Assembly (NCBI GenBank): GCA_964565335.1 | Contig: CAZMEN010000002.1 | Location: 30,143-94,142 of the forward strand | Origin: Litorimonas sp964565335 | Lineage (GTDB): Bacteria > Pseudomonadota > Alphaproteobacteria > Caulobacterales > Maricaulaceae | DNA length: 64,000 nucleotides | Reading direction: 5' to 3' | Part shown: piece by piece, positions 26,854 through 35,581 of the stretch | Layout of the letters: every line of letters starts with the position of its first letter | Numbering within the stretch: position 1 is the stretch's first letter | The notes under the pieces: generated by a model | Database searches by the model: none | Told to the model about the DNA's origin: nothing | What the model saw: only the letters and a program-made list of their open reading frames with translations | Program-made: the position numbers and the translations under genes

Positions 26854-28062
26854 ATGACTGAAGCATATATTTATGACGCCGTACGGACACCACGCGGCAA
26901 AGGAAAATCAGACGGAAGTTTGCACGAAATCACACCGGTAGCTCTTGCGACACAAGTTCTGGAAGCTCTACGTGATCGAAACAATATTGATACAGATGTC
27001 ATCGAAGATATTGCGATGGGCTGTGTCTCGCCAGTCGGGGAGCAAGGCGCTGTGATTACACGCTCTGCCATTTTAAATGCAGGCTACGCACAAACGACCT
27101 CTGGCATTCAAGTAAACCGCTTCTGCGGCTCAGGTCTTGAAGCGTCTAATATTGCCGCCGCTAAGGTGATGGCCGGCGAATGCGATATGGCCATTGGCGG
27201 TGGTGTTGAAAGCATGTCCCGCGTCCCCATGGGCAGTGATGGCGGCGCGATGGCGACCGACCCTGCGGCCACATTCCATAATTACTTCGTACCACAAGGC
27301 GTTTCCGCTGACCTTATCGCCACAAAATATGGATTTTCTCGGGATGATGTGGATGCTTACGCCGTTGAGAGTCATAAGCGTGCGAAGCGCTCATGGGATG
27401 AGGGCCGTTTCAAGAAATCAATTGTCCCTGTTAAGGACGTTATGGGCCTTGATTTGCTCGACCATGACGAAACCATTCGTCCCGATACAAATATGCAAGG
27501 CCTTGGCGCATTGAACCCGTCTTTCAAAATGATGGGCGAGAATTTTGGATTTAACGGCGTTGCACTCCAAAAATATTCAGAACTCGACGGTATCAACCAT
27601 GTCCACCATGCGGGTAACTCTTCGGGTATCGTTGACGGTGCGGCAGGTCTCTTAATCGGAAACAAAGAAACAGGTGAGCGTTTAGGCCTGAAGCCGCGGG
27701 CGCGCATTAAATCTATGGCGTCTATTGGTTCCGAGCCGACGATCATGCTGACAGGTCCAGAATTTGCGGCCAAAAAAGCGCTCAAACGCGCGGGCATGGA
27801 AGTGTCTGACATTGATCTCTATGAACTCAACGAAGCTTTTGCAGCTGTAGTTCTTCGCTTCATGCAAGCACTCGACATTGATCATAATGACATCAACGTT
27901 AATGGCGGCGCAATTGCGATGGGTCACCCTCTTGGCGCGACTGGCGCAATGATCCTCGGTACAATGGTCGATGAGCTTGAGCGCTCTGACAAAGAAACCT
28001 CCCTCGTTACGCTTTGCATTGGCGGCGGCATGGGCACAGCAACAATCATTGAGCGCGTTTAA
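26854..28062 (+). CDS. fadA: Acetyl-CoA C-acetyltransferase/acyltransferase (FadA-type thiolase)
   Basis: This 402-residue thiolase starts MTEAYIYDAVRTPRGKGKSD. It has NRFCGSGLEASN (catalytic Cys about residue 92), NEAFAAVVLRFM, GGAIAMGHPLGATGAM and CIGGGMGTATIIE. It performs the last beta-oxidation step. The FadB-like gene follows after 27 bp, so this is the plus-strand fadAB operon. It is distinct from the minus-strand thiolase, with which it shares the divergent control region. The symbol follows the neighbourhood; E. coli orthology is not proven. Confidence 0.92.
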   Translation: MTEAYIYDAVRTPRGKGKSDGSLHEITPVALATQVLEALRDRNNIDTDVIEDIAMGCVSPVGEQGAVITRSAILNAGYAQTTSGIQVNRFCGSGLEASNIAAAKVMAGECDMAIGGGVESMSRVPMGSDGGAMATDPAATFHNYFVPQGVSADLIATKYGFSRDDVDAYAVESHKRAKRSWDEGRFKKSIVPVKDVMGLDLLDHDETIRPDTNMQGLGALNPSFKMMGENFGFNGVALQKYSELDGINHVHHAGNSSGIVDGAAGLLIGNKETGERLGLKPRARIKSMASIGSEPTIMLTGPEFAAKKALKRAGMEVSDIDLYELNEAFAAVVLRFMQALDIDHNDINVNGGAIAMGHPLGATGAMILGTMVDELERSDKETSLVTLCIGGGMGTATIIERV

Positions 28063-28089
28063 GCCGCGACCTCTGAAAGGATTAAAACA

Positions 28090-30450
28090 ATGAGTGACTA
28101 TAAATCATTTACACTTGATCTAGATGCCGACGGCATCCTGCTCATGACAATCAACGTACCAAATCAAGGCATGAATGTCTGGGACGAAACTCTCATCTCT
28201 GAATTCCCGCATTTCTTGGATCGCCTTATCGGTGACGATGAAGTTAAAGGCGCGGTGATTTGTTCCGGTCGCGATAATGCGTTCTTGGCAGGTGCGGATC
28301 TGCGCATGCTCGAAGGACGTACCGGCGAGCTCGATAAAGCGGCTTTCGACGAAGGCATGGTCTTAACCCGCATGTTCCGCCGAATGGAAACAGGCGGGCA
28401 CACGGTGCGCCAAATGCAGCGCGAAGGTAAAAAAGCCAAGCCCGTGGCCTGCGCAATTGAAGGCCTCGCTCTTGGCGGTGGTCTTGAAGTGGCCCTCGCC
28501 TGTCATCACCGCGTTGTCGCGGACAACCCGAAAATCAAACTCGGCCTTCCAGAAGTCCTTGTTGGCCTTCTCCCCGGCGCAGGCGGCACGCAACGTGTGC
28601 CGCGCCTGATTGGCCTACAAAACGCGGCTATGATGTGCACGCAAGGGAAATCTTTGGACCCCAAGAAGGCCCTTGCTCAGGGCCTCATCAGCGAAGTTGT
28701 CGAGCCCGGCAAAACGATTGAGACGGCCAAAGCTTGGGTCAAAGCTAATTCTGAAAAAGGCGTTTTGGCGCCTTGGGATGTGCGCGGATTTAAAGTCCCT
28801 GGCGGTGCGGGCGCCATGAACCCCAAAGCTTATCAGTTCTTTGTCGCTGCGAATGCTATGGCTGTCAAAGAAAGCAAGAATAACTATCCCGCTATCCAAG
28901 CGATCATGTCTTGCCTCTATGAGGGAACAAATGTCCCAATGGACACGGCGCTCGCCATTGAAGTGAAATACTTCTGTACGCTTTTGGCTGACCCTGTGGC
29001 CAAGAATATGATCCGTACTTTGTTCGTGAACAAACAAGCCTCTGAAAAAGGCGCGGCGCGTCCGAAAGATATAGCGCCTTTAGATATTAAAAAGGTCGGT
29101 GTTTTAGGGGCTGGCCTCATGGGCTCAGGTATTGCCCATGTAACGGCCAAGGCTGGCATGCAAGTTGTTTCCCTCGACCGCTCTATGGAAGAAGCGCAGA
29201 AGTCTGTGGCTTACACAAAAAAGATTTTGGATAAACGCGTCTCTCGCGGACGAATGACCAAAGAAAAGGCCGAAGAGTTTCTCGCCCGTATCACGCCAAC
29301 AGATAATTACGATGACCTAAAAGACGTTGATCTCATTATCGAAGCAGTATTTGAACGTCCTGATGTCAAAGCCGACGTTATTAAAAAGACCGAAGCCGTC
29401 ATCGGTAAGGACGTCGTTTTTGCGTCCAACACCTCAACGCTTCCGATTGGTGGGTTAGCTAAAAACTCATCCCGTCCGGAACAGTTTATCGGCATGCATT
29501 TCTTCTCTCCGGTTGAGCGTATGCCGCTCTTGGAAATCATTCCGCATGACGGCACGGGTGACCGCGCTCTGGCTGTGGCTTTTGATTATAATCGGAAGAT
29601 CAAGAAAACGCCGATTGTCGTGAAAGACGTGCGCGGTTTCTTCACCAACCGTGTCTTCCCGCCTTATGCGAATGAAGCCAGCCTGATGGTGACAGAAGGC
29701 ATTAGCATGACCCTTATTGAGAATTGCGCCGCCAATCTTGGCCTGCCAATTGGTCCATTAGCCGTGACAGATGACACAACGCAAAAGCTTGGCTTTGATA
29801 TTATGACTTCAACGCGTGAAGAGATGGGCGATAAATATGTCCCCACTGGTACAGAAGAATTCATGGATAATATGGTGAATAAATGGAACCGTGCAGGACG
29901 TCGTTTCGGCGCAGGCTTCTATGATTATGATGACAATGGAAAACGTCTTGGCCTCTGGAAAGGCATGACAGATCATTATCCTCTTCTCGAAGAACAGCCC
30001 ACTGCCGAAGAGGTCAAAGAGCGCCTTATGTATGCGCAGCTTATTCCGACAGCGCATTGCTATGCGGAGGATGTTGTTCCAGATCCGCAAAGTGCAGATC
30101 TCGGGGCCATTTTTGGATGGGGGTTCCCTCCTTGGACAGGCGGCCCGCTCTCTTACATTGATACAATAGGTTTGGATGCTTTTGTCGCCACAGCCGACAT
30201 GCTGGCCCAGCGTCACGGTGCACGCTTCAACCCGCCACAAATGTTCCGCGATAAAGCAGAAAAAGGCGAGTTGATTTATGGCGGCCAAGCGAAAGCCAAG
30301 ACTTATACAAAGTCAGCCTTAAACCGTATGCTTGAGGTCGATGTTGTCAAACTCGCCAATGCCATGGGCATTAGCGCCAGTGTCGATGATTTGAAAGCGG
30401 ATACCATCGCGAAAATTCTTGATGCACAAGGCGGCAAGAAAGCGGCTTAA
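28090..30450 (+). CDS. 3-hydroxyacyl-CoA dehydrogenase/enoyl-CoA hydratase (FadB/FadJ-like)
   Basis: The 786-residue bifunctional enzyme has an N-terminal crotonase domain, with NAFLAGADLRMLEG, GLALGGGLEVALACHH and GLPEVLVGLLPGAGGTQR in the oxyanion and catalytic Glu regions. A Rossmann dehydrogenase follows, with GVLGAGLMGSGIAHVTAKAG near residue 340 and HFFSPVERMPLLEII, and then two C-terminal dehydrogenase helical domains. It converts 2-enoyl-CoA to 3-ketoacyl-CoA through the (S)-3-hydroxy intermediate. It lies 27 bp after fadA, and a terminator follows at 30471. The length exceeds E. coli FadB (729) by about 50 residues, probably through the insert after the crotonase domain. Confidence 0.93.
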   Translation: MSDYKSFTLDLDADGILLMTINVPNQGMNVWDETLISEFPHFLDRLIGDDEVKGAVICSGRDNAFLAGADLRMLEGRTGELDKAAFDEGMVLTRMFRRMETGGHTVRQMQREGKKAKPVACAIEGLALGGGLEVALACHHRVVADNPKIKLGLPEVLVGLLPGAGGTQRVPRLIGLQNAAMMCTQGKSLDPKKALAQGLISEVVEPGKTIETAKAWVKANSEKGVLAPWDVRGFKVPGGAGAMNPKAYQFFVAANAMAVKESKNNYPAIQAIMSCLYEGTNVPMDTALAIEVKYFCTLLADPVAKNMIRTLFVNKQASEKGAARPKDIAPLDIKKVGVLGAGLMGSGIAHVTAKAGMQVVSLDRSMEEAQKSVAYTKKILDKRVSRGRMTKEKAEEFLARITPTDNYDDLKDVDLIIEAVFERPDVKADVIKKTEAVIGKDVVFASNTSTLPIGGLAKNSSRPEQFIGMHFFSPVERMPLLEIIPHDGTGDRALAVAFDYNRKIKKTPIVVKDVRGFFTNRVFPPYANEASLMVTEGISMTLIENCAANLGLPIGPLAVTDDTTQKLGFDIMTSTREEMGDKYVPTGTEEFMDNMVNKWNRAGRRFGAGFYDYDDNGKRLGLWKGMTDHYPLLEEQPTAEEVKERLMYAQLIPTAHCYAEDVVPDPQSADLGAIFGWGFPPWTGGPLSYIDTIGLDAFVATADMLAQRHGARFNPPQMFRDKAEKGELIYGGQAKAKTYTKSALNRMLEVDVVKLANAMGISASVDDLKADTIAKILDAQGGKKAA

Positions 30451-30470
30451 GCTGAAACTACTGAATAATG

Positions 30471-30501
30471 AAAAGCGCTCCAGAGATGGGGCGCTTTTTT
30501 T
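30471..30501. terminator. Bidirectional terminator between fadAB and the esterase gene
   Basis: AAAAGCGC and GCGCTTTT pair across a 12-nt loop, with TTTTTTT on the plus-strand exit and TTTT on the minus-strand exit. The TAA of the minus-strand hydrolase gene overlaps the T-run, so the convergent genes share it. Confidence 0.9.
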
Positions 30502-31360
30502 ATGCTGATAAAAGACCGGCCGTCTCAGCAATTGTCTCATGCCGCTCCTTCGTCGGATAGAACATCCAATAATGTCCTAGATTAGGCTCAACGACATAGC
30601 TTTTTAAAACCCCCGCCTCTTTGGCCTTTTCTGCAAAGCGGGCAATATCTGGATAGAGTAAATCTTTCTGCCCAGTGAAAATATGAAAGTCTGAAAGTCC
30701 GTTCATATCGGCGAAGACCGGACTGAGCAGAGGATCTTTTGGATCGCGGCCTTTGGTAAAGCGCTGTCCCGCTGCGACAATGCCTTTGACCGTCAAAAGT
30801 GCCTCTTTTGGATTATGGGCGACAGCATATTCCGCCATCGTTAAATCAACCCAAGGCGACCATAATATTGTGTTCTTAGGGTTTTCGAGGCCTGCTTTCT
30901 TACGCATTTGCAATAGCGCCATAGCCAAATTACCGCCTGCGGAACAGCCGCCTATCGCGATGTTTTCTAGCCCATACGCCGCAATTAACGCTTCCAAATG
31001 AGCATAGCTCCAATCGTGCATCTGCTGCGCTGAATTGGGGTATATCGGATAATCAGGTAAAATTATCGTCACGCCGCTTTCATCCGCCAATTCCGTTATG
31101 GTCGGGTAATGAATATCCATGAGGCGATACACATAGGCCCCGCCATGATAATGCACATATCGTTTTTGGCTCGGACCGGATTTAGGATGAACGGTTAAGA
31201 CGGGCTCCCCTTGAAACTCTGTTTTAACAAAACGGTCTTTATATTTCTTTTTAGGGCCAACACTTCTGATAGACGGTTTTTCAAGGTCATTGAAAATCCG
31301 GTTTCTCTGGCCTGTCAAAAGCAAGAGTCCTTCGAAGAGTTTGTATTTAAGACTTGGCAT
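30500..31360 (-). CDS. Alpha/beta hydrolase of the hormone-sensitive lipase group
   Basis: The 286-residue esterase has the HGGAY oxyanion motif (HYHGGAYVY), the nucleophile elbow GCSAGGNLA (Ser in G-x-S-x-G form), Asp in FTGQKDLLYPD and His in NLGHYWMF. It should hydrolyse short-chain esters. ATG at 31360 has GAGG upstream and overlaps the monooxygenase stop by 14 nt; a TTG at 31372 is less likely. It is the last gene of a three-gene operon. A role in cleaving the ester made by the adjacent monooxygenase is inference from context. Confidence 0.88.
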   Translation of the reverse strand: MPSLKYKLFEGLLLLTGQRNRIFNDLEKPSIRSVGPKKKYKDRFVKTEFQGEPVLTVHPKSGPSQKRYVHYHGGAYVYRLMDIHYPTITELADESGVTIILPDYPIYPNSAQQMHDWSYAHLEALIAAYGLENIAIGGCSAGGNLAMALLQMRKKAGLENPKNTILWSPWVDLTMAEYAVAHNPKEALLTVKGIVAAGQRFTKGRDPKDPLLSPVFADMNGLSDFHIFTGQKDLLYPDIARFAEKAKEAGVLKSYVVEPNLGHYWMFYPTKERHETIAETAGLLSA

Positions 31361-32810
31361 TACTGACCTCAAAATTATCCCAGATTGGTTCTTTTAAGCG
31401 ACGCTTAAACTCTAGAGAAGACCCCGGCCAATTATTCGTGACGCGGTCTCCGTCCTTATACCAACTGGCGTCTATCTTAGCCCAGGCCAGTTTAGATAAA
31501 CGGCTTTGCATCTCATCATTAAATTTGGCTTCAGCTTGGGGCTTCACGGTAATCGTCCCTTGCTCCGCCTTCGCCATGAGTTTCAATATATAGCCAACCT
31601 GCTGCTCTAATTTGAAAATTATGGAGGTGTGTCCGGTATTCGTATTGGGGCCATAGAGAATGAAAAGGTTTGGAAAATCGGACACCATTGTACCGTAATA
31701 GGCATAGGCCCCGCCTGCCCACTTTTTCGTCAACGTGGTCCCATTCGAGCCCCGCACCTCAATCGCTTTCAAAAACGGATTTGTATGAAAGCCGGTCGCA
31801 AAAACGACGACATCATGCGCACGGTTTATTCCCTCTTTATCACCGACGCCTGTTTTACTAAAGGCTCCGACGCCCCCATCAACCACGTCTACATTGTCAC
31901 GCGCCAGGGCGAGGAAATATTTGTCTGACAGCAAGACGCGTTTCGCGCCAATCGGATAATCAGGCGTCAGAACATCCCGCAGGTTTTTATCTTTGATAGA
32001 TTTGCGAAGATGACGTTTAGACATTATCCGTCCCGCCCAAGCCGCCACAGGATTACCTTTAATCATGGGCCAGAGACCATACTCGCCCAAACACCAAATG
32101 TGGAATCGATAAATATTCGTCAGCCAAGGAAAGCATCGCCCTAAAGCCTTTTCTAATTTGGAATAAGGTCGATCGCCTTTTGGTATTACCCAATTTGGCG
32201 TGCGGTGATAAATAGTGAGTTTCCCTGCCGTTTCAGCGACTTCGGGGATGAGTTGAACAGCACTGGCCGCGTTACCAATAACGGCAACATTTTTCCCTTT
32301 CAGAGATACATTATGATCCCACTGCGCAGAGTGAAAGCTGATGCCCCCATAATCCTCACGGCCTTTAAAGTCAGGTATATTAGGGTGATGAAGTTGACCA
32401 ATAGCGCTCACGAGAAAACGACATTCGAGGGTCTTGCTATCTGATAAACAGAGTGTCCAAACAGTCCCATCAAAAGAGGCAGAGACCACTTCGGATTGGA
32501 ATTTCACATGACGGCTTAAGTCACGCTCATCCGCGAACCTATTTATGTATTGCAAAATTTGCGGTTGTTTTGCCCATTTGAAATCCCAGGTCGGATTGCG
32601 CGCAAACGAGTAGGAATAAAGCGCGCTCGGCACATCGCACTCAGCGCCTGGATAGGTATTTTCCCGCCACGTTCCGCCTATGGCGTTAGCTTTTTCCAAA
32701 ATGAGGAAATCATCATCGCCCTGTTCTTTTAGCTTAGCGGCCATACATAAACCGCCAAAACCGGAACCGATTATCAGCGTATGCCAGTGCTTGTTCATCT
32801 TAACGCTCAT
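31347..32810 (-). CDS. Flavin-dependent Baeyer-Villiger-type monooxygenase
   Basis: This 487-residue protein has two dinucleotide-binding motifs (IGSGFGGLCMAAKL near residue 14, and VIGNAASAVQLIPEVA) with EKANAIGGTWRENTYPGAECD between them. The BVMO fingerprint is read as YGGISFHSAQWD, i.e. FxGxxxHxxxW(P/D) with Tyr for the first Phe and Asp at the end. It should insert oxygen into a ketone, or oxidise a soft nucleophile, using NADPH and FAD. The ATGA overlap with the upstream symporter gene and the 14-nt overlap with the downstream esterase gene show tight coupling. The substrate is not predictable. Confidence 0.9.
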   Translation of the reverse strand: MSVKMNKHWHTLIIGSGFGGLCMAAKLKEQGDDDFLILEKANAIGGTWRENTYPGAECDVPSALYSYSFARNPTWDFKWAKQPQILQYINRFADERDLSRHVKFQSEVVSASFDGTVWTLCLSDSKTLECRFLVSAIGQLHHPNIPDFKGREDYGGISFHSAQWDHNVSLKGKNVAVIGNAASAVQLIPEVAETAGKLTIYHRTPNWVIPKGDRPYSKLEKALGRCFPWLTNIYRFHIWCLGEYGLWPMIKGNPVAAWAGRIMSKRHLRKSIKDKNLRDVLTPDYPIGAKRVLLSDKYFLALARDNVDVVDGGVGAFSKTGVGDKEGINRAHDVVVFATGFHTNPFLKAIEVRGSNGTTLTKKWAGGAYAYYGTMVSDFPNLFILYGPNTNTGHTSIIFKLEQQVGYILKLMAKAEQGTITVKPQAEAKFNDEMQSRLSKLAWAKIDASWYKDGDRVTNNWPGSSLEFKRRLKEPIWDNFEVSNAKS

Positions 32811-34222
32811 TCACGTAAACGCCCCACACTCAAGACGATCAACGCAGCAAACCATGACACCCACTTTTCCATCACATCCGCAAAGGCCCCCTCAACATTG
32901 GCAAAGCCGACGGCAATGAAGAAACCCAAAAGAATAGCGAGTAAAATATATCCACCGCTTACGCGCCAACCCAAACAGCGCACTAAAACTACGGGTCCGA
33001 ACGCCGCTCCCAAGGCGACCCAACTGAACAAGACGCGGCTAAAAATATCTTTGGGCATGAAGAGCGTCATTAAGACCGCCACGACGGCAATCGCCACCAT
33101 CGCCAATCGTCCGAATAATAAAGCGCGTTCAGGACTGGAATACTCCGCCCCCAAATCATGAGACACCGCAGAGGCTGCGGCGAGGAGGAGGCTATCCACT
33201 GTGGACATAACCGCCGATAAAACAGCCGCAGTCACAATGCCTGCCAACACGGCGGGTAAGAAGGCTTTCGCAGCTGCAAAAAACAAGCCCTCCGTGCCTG
33301 TTTCAATCCCGCTCGCACGTCCTGCAAAGGCCAAACAAATAAGCCCTGAATAAATAATCACGCCCCATATAATTGTAATAGCTGCGCCCTGAACACGCTC
33401 GGCCTGCGAGCGAACAGACATAATACGGTTGAGGAGTTGCGGTTGGCCGAGCGCGCCTAACCCCGTTCCGAAGAGGCCCATAATTAACCCTATTCCCGCC
33501 ATCCCCGCAGCCCCGCCGGAGACGCTGAAATATGATTTTGGTTCGCTTTGGTGGAGCGTCTCCATGACAGCGCCCAGCCCACCCACGCTTTGCACTGCCG
33601 CTATCGGGACGAGGACACAGGCAGCCATCATCACAACCGCTTGTAAAGCGTCTGTCACACTCGCCGCCAAGAACCCGCCTAACAAACAATAAGCGACAAT
33701 AACCACGGCGCCTATAAGTATCGCTTCGACGGCGCTAATGCCGAACACCTCGGTCAAGGCATTCCCTGCCGCTTGGAATTGCGAAGATATATAGAAAACA
33801 AAACAGAATAATATCATCAGGGCACAAACAGGGCCGATGATCCGACGCCATTTATCTTCGACATCAGCGCCGATGAAATCAACGATTGTCAGATGACCGC
33901 GTGAGGCTGTCTCCGCATTCAGTTTGGGACCCATCACGAGCCACGTCATTAAATAGCCGCCGAAAATACCCGGAATGAGCCAAAGCGCCACCACGCCTTG
34001 GCTATAAACAGCCCCAGTAAACCCTAATAAGACCCAAGCAGAAGAGGTAGAGGCAGCGTAGGATAGTCCCGCTGTCCAAGCGCCGAGACCGCGCCCTGCA
34101 TTCTTTCCTGCTAAAAAGAAATCATTCTCAGACCGCACATGCCGCGAGGCCCAAAAACCAATCCCTAGAAGTAAAACCTTGTAGGCCACTAGAGTGATTA
34201 AGACGATGCTGGTCGCTGACAT
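32807..34222 (-). CDS. Sodium:solute symporter (SSS family)
   Basis: The 471-residue protein has about 12-13 hydrophobic segments. It shows SSS hallmarks, including WTAGLSYAASTSSAWVLLGFTGAVY near residue 50, the GGFLAASVTDALQAVVMM segment, and SAVMSTVDSLLLAAASAVSHDL near 320. It resembles PutP-like transporters and should co-import an organic solute with sodium. It heads the operon; its TGA overlaps the ATG of the monooxygenase (ATGA), suggesting that the imported compound, or something made from it, is the monooxygenase substrate. Confidence 0.9.
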   Translation of the reverse strand: MSATSIVLITLVAYKVLLLGIGFWASRHVRSENDFFLAGKNAGRGLGAWTAGLSYAASTSSAWVLLGFTGAVYSQGVVALWLIPGIFGGYLMTWLVMGPKLNAETASRGHLTIVDFIGADVEDKWRRIIGPVCALMILFCFVFYISSQFQAAGNALTEVFGISAVEAILIGAVVIVAYCLLGGFLAASVTDALQAVVMMAACVLVPIAAVQSVGGLGAVMETLHQSEPKSYFSVSGGAAGMAGIGLIMGLFGTGLGALGQPQLLNRIMSVRSQAERVQGAAITIIWGVIIYSGLICLAFAGRASGIETGTEGLFFAAAKAFLPAVLAGIVTAAVLSAVMSTVDSLLLAAASAVSHDLGAEYSSPERALLFGRLAMVAIAVVAVLMTLFMPKDIFSRVLFSWVALGAAFGPVVLVRCLGWRVSGGYILLAILLGFFIAVGFANVEGAFADVMEKWVSWFAALIVLSVGRLRE

Positions 34223-34302
34223 ATTTCCCCCGCAGATACTATCTACGGCCTGACTGTGATTTATGTTGACCCAAATGTAAATGTTGAAGGTGGTCGTCGA
34301 TG

Positions 34303-34914
34303 TTAGCCTTTGTCAGGGATGAAGAATAATAAGCAAACCAACCGCCCGGAGGCGGCGTCGCGTCCAAAGGCAGGGGCCGCATTATGAAACATCATCGGAT
34401 TGAACAAAATCAATCGATTAAATCGCATGGGCGCGCGCATAATCCGCTCCCATTTAGAGGCCTTATTGCAATCCTTATTCACGACATCTTCGATAAGAGT
34501 GTTAGGGTCGGTATACCCGCTTTTGAGCAGCTCTGTTTGCGTGGTCGGCACACGTTCTAATCCCGTGCGGCGATGACGGAAAAATTCCGTGCCACCTTTA
34601 CAATGTTTAGGCTCTGACAAATACAAAATGCCCGAATAAAAACAAGGGTCGACGTGGACGCCTGTAACGCCTTTATCTCCGGCCAATGTTAAGCGGCAAT
34701 ATCCATGCGTTGTGTTGGGCGCAGCTTTCAGTGGCACGCCAGCGACTTTTGAAACCGCTTTATTAAGGCCCTCTACGGGTAGAGGCTTAGAAGATAGTAA
34801 CCCCGGATAATTTCCTTTTTTAAAGGCCGGGTCATAGGTCAGTCCTAAAGCCTGACGCCGTACGTCATATGGGTTTGACAGAAAATCATCAAGAATTAGA
34901 AAGCTAGGTAACAT
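34303..34914 (-). CDS. DUF6445-like protein with 2-oxoglutarate-oxygenase-type motif
   Basis: This 203-residue cytoplasmic protein begins MLPSFLILDDFLSNPYDVR and has TGVHVDPCFYSGILYLSEP with GGTEFFRH. It then has LILFNPMMFHNAAPAFG and ends RLVCLLFFIPDKG. The HVD, a second His in MFHNA and a following Arg suit the iron/2-oxoglutarate oxygenase triad, and the sequence resembles DUF6445, a family often near tryptophan halogenase genes. No halogenase is in this window. Function unknown; oxygenase activity is a prediction. It is monocistronic on the minus strand. Confidence 0.6.
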   Translation of the reverse strand: MLPSFLILDDFLSNPYDVRRQALGLTYDPAFKKGNYPGLLSSKPLPVEGLNKAVSKVAGVPLKAAPNTTHGYCRLTLAGDKGVTGVHVDPCFYSGILYLSEPKHCKGGTEFFRHRRTGLERVPTTQTELLKSGYTDPNTLIEDVVNKDCNKASKWERIMRAPMRFNRLILFNPMMFHNAAPAFGRDAASGRLVCLLFFIPDKG

Positions 34915-34980
34915 TCTTACTCTCTAACGCAGTAAAAATATAAAGTCGCGCATTCAATATGCGCCGGGTTTCAAGGTTTC

Positions 34981-35478
34981 TTATTTGCCAGGTGCAGGTT
35001 TATCCCGTTCACCCCGCCTAATTTGTTCTAAAAGAGACTCTCGGTTAATTCTTTCTTGCCCCGTCGAAATAGTGTCCATCCCTCTTTTTAATTGAGGTCT
35101 CTCTGCTGTTAAAGAGAGAAGGGACACCCATTTTGATTTGTCAGCCATAATATAAGCCTGATCTCCGACTGCCTCGTAAACTCTGACATAAGCCCCCGCA
35201 CGCAAGTCCCCTATTCTTGTTCCGCTTACATCAAAAATCGGAGACTCGGTCGCTGTCCACATAACTTTTGGATGGTCCGCATTAAAATATTGCGTGATTT
35301 GTTTTTCGTCACTCAAACTTGGTGTCTCCTTAGTCATAGTATTAATTGAAGACGCTGCGGCTGCGGTCTTTGTATTTGGGTCTGATTGCACGACCTCTGA
35401 CGGATCGGAAGAAGCAGACGCACAGCCAATGACCACTAGGGCAACAGATAAACTCAAAAATAAGCTAGGTTTTATCAT
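34981..35478 (-). CDS. Lipoprotein with an SH3-like domain
   Basis: The 165-residue protein has a lipoprotein signal ending VVIGCAS (Cys at residue 19), then a Ser/Thr/Ala-rich linker. A compact region (about 70-125, VMWTATESPIFD, RIGDLRAGAYVRVYE, KWVSLLSL) resembles bacterial SH3 domains. A charged C-terminal tail follows. Likely a periplasmic or outer-membrane anchored protein that contacts cell wall or protein partners. No specific family is assigned. It lies about 66 bp upstream of the DUF6445-like gene on the same strand. Confidence 0.7.
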   Translation of the reverse strand: MIKPSLFLSLSVALVVIGCASASSDPSEVVQSDPNTKTAAAASSINTMTKETPSLSDEKQITQYFNADHPKVMWTATESPIFDVSGTRIGDLRAGAYVRVYEAVGDQAYIMADKSKWVSLLSLTAERPQLKRGMDTISTGQERINRESLLEQIRRGERDKPAPGK

Positions 35479-35533
35479 AGAACACTTCTGTATTGGACCT
35501 TCTGCACCACTTCATATGCATTTATTAAAATAA

Positions 35534-35559
35534 AAAGCCGCCCCCGAAGGAACGGCTTT
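35534..35559 (-). terminator. Terminator of the protease autotransporter gene
   Basis: AAAGCCG and CGGCTTT pair across a 12-nt loop. On the minus strand a TTTTTATTTT tract follows. It is about 22 bp past the autotransporter stop. Confidence 0.85.
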
Positions 35560-35581
35560 CATATAGCATAGTGCCATGAAC

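Noticed and set aside
25550..26857. 435-codon plus-strand frame opposite the thiolase
   Set aside because: Antisense of a well-supported thiolase gene; His/Arg-rich composition is typical of antisense frames.
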